A DNA stretch of 5,095 nucleotides, from assembly GCA_937915335.1 (NCBI GenBank), contig CALDLZ010000352.1, positions 1-5,095 on the forward strand, in the 5' to 3' direction. Source of the stretch: an uncultured Faecalibacterium sp. Lineage in GTDB: Bacteria; Bacillota; Clostridia; Oscillospirales; Ruminococcaceae. A model generated the notes under the pieces. That model was not told the origin of the DNA. It was given only the letters and a program-made list of their open reading frames with translations, and searched no databases. Made by a program: the position numbers and the translations under genes. Of this stretch, positions 4,974 through 5,095 are shown one piece after another; position 1 is the first letter of the stretch, and every line of letters starts with the position of its first letter.

Positions 4974-5095
4974 TCAGACCGCGCCGTAGATGCCGTGCAC
5001 CGAGACCTCACCGGTAAACACATGCTCCTCGCCGCTGTCAGTGCGGACAACGAGACGGCCTTCCTCGTCCACATCCACGGCCTCGCCGGCACCCT
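4974..5095 (-). CDS. birA: Biotin--[acetyl-CoA carboxylase] ligase, C-terminal fragment
   Basis: The minus-strand frame enters from the right edge and ends with TGA at 4976-4974, leaving 39 residues plus the stop; the rest lies outside the window. The fragment reads GEAVDVDEEGRLVVRTDSG followed by HVFTGEVSVHGIYG. This matches the small SH3-like C-terminal domain of biotin-protein ligases (typical 'G.A..iDe.G.LlV...dG......GEVs.rg'). The enzyme uses ATP to activate biotin and transfers it to a lysine of carboxylase carrier proteins in the cytoplasm. Whether this copy has the N-terminal DNA-binding repressor domain cannot be seen. Transcription ends at the shared hairpin 14 nt downstream. The call depends on a short tail, hence moderate confidence. 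Confidence 0.75.
   Translation of the reverse strand, partial: GAGEAVDVDEEGRLVVRTDSGEEHVFTGEVSVHGIYGAV

Noticed and set aside
4836..5095. Plus-strand open frame from ATG 4836 to the window edge
   Set aside because: The ATG directly abuts the -10 and lies before the predicted transcription start. There is no ribosome site, and the frame crosses the terminator and runs antisense to birA.

Overview
The window looks like chromosomal DNA of a GC-rich gut Clostridium of the Oscillospiraceae (Faecalibacterium / Gemmiger / Subdoligranulum-like). This rests on Gram-positive style housekeeping proteins, strong Shine-Dalgarno sequences, GC-rich codon use, and palindromic CCTCTCAG...GAGAGGTT repeats that I recall as abundant between genes in that group. 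The taxonomic call is an inference. No phage, transposase, CRISPR or other obviously mobile cargo is visible.

Layout. Positions 1-620 (+) hold the 3' part of a rhomboid-fold membrane protein that seems to lack protease residues. A truncated copy of the interspersed repeat (625-671) separates it from a DNA polymerase III delta' subunit gene, holB (720-1685, +). Another, near-complete copy of the repeat (1684-1798) and a minus-strand intrinsic terminator (1805-1833) fill the convergent gap. Two tandem minus-strand paralogues of the D-Ala-D-Ala carboxypeptidase (PBP5/DacF) family follow. The promoter-proximal one (3157-4107) is short and lacks the C-terminal beta domain and membrane anchor. The distal one (1842-3131) has both. 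They are 25 nt apart and probably form one operon. A gamma-class carbonic anhydrase-like gene (4213-4746, +) diverges from them across a 105-nt AT-rich promoter region. The right edge carries the last 39 codons of a minus-strand biotin-protein ligase (4974-5095).

The most notable part is the 227-nt gap between the carbonic anhydrase-like gene and birA. It has a plausible sigma-A promoter (-35 at 4807, -10 at 4830) preceded by helically phased TTAACA/TTCACA boxes, including an exact tandem 10-mer. From the predicted start near 4842 there is a 5' hairpin, a G-poor 34-nt linker carrying CCTCCT, and a 19-bp terminator hairpin. Together these look like an independent small RNA gene of about 119 nt. 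The linker could pair with Shine-Dalgarno sequences, and the upstream boxes resemble PhoP/PhoB-type response-regulator sites. Expression and phosphate control are inferences.

Functionally, the two carboxypeptidases trim peptidoglycan stem peptides outside the membrane, HolB belongs to the replication clamp loader, and BirA attaches biotin to carboxylases. The genes share no evident pathway. This is a housekeeping neighbourhood with a regulatory RNA candidate in it.
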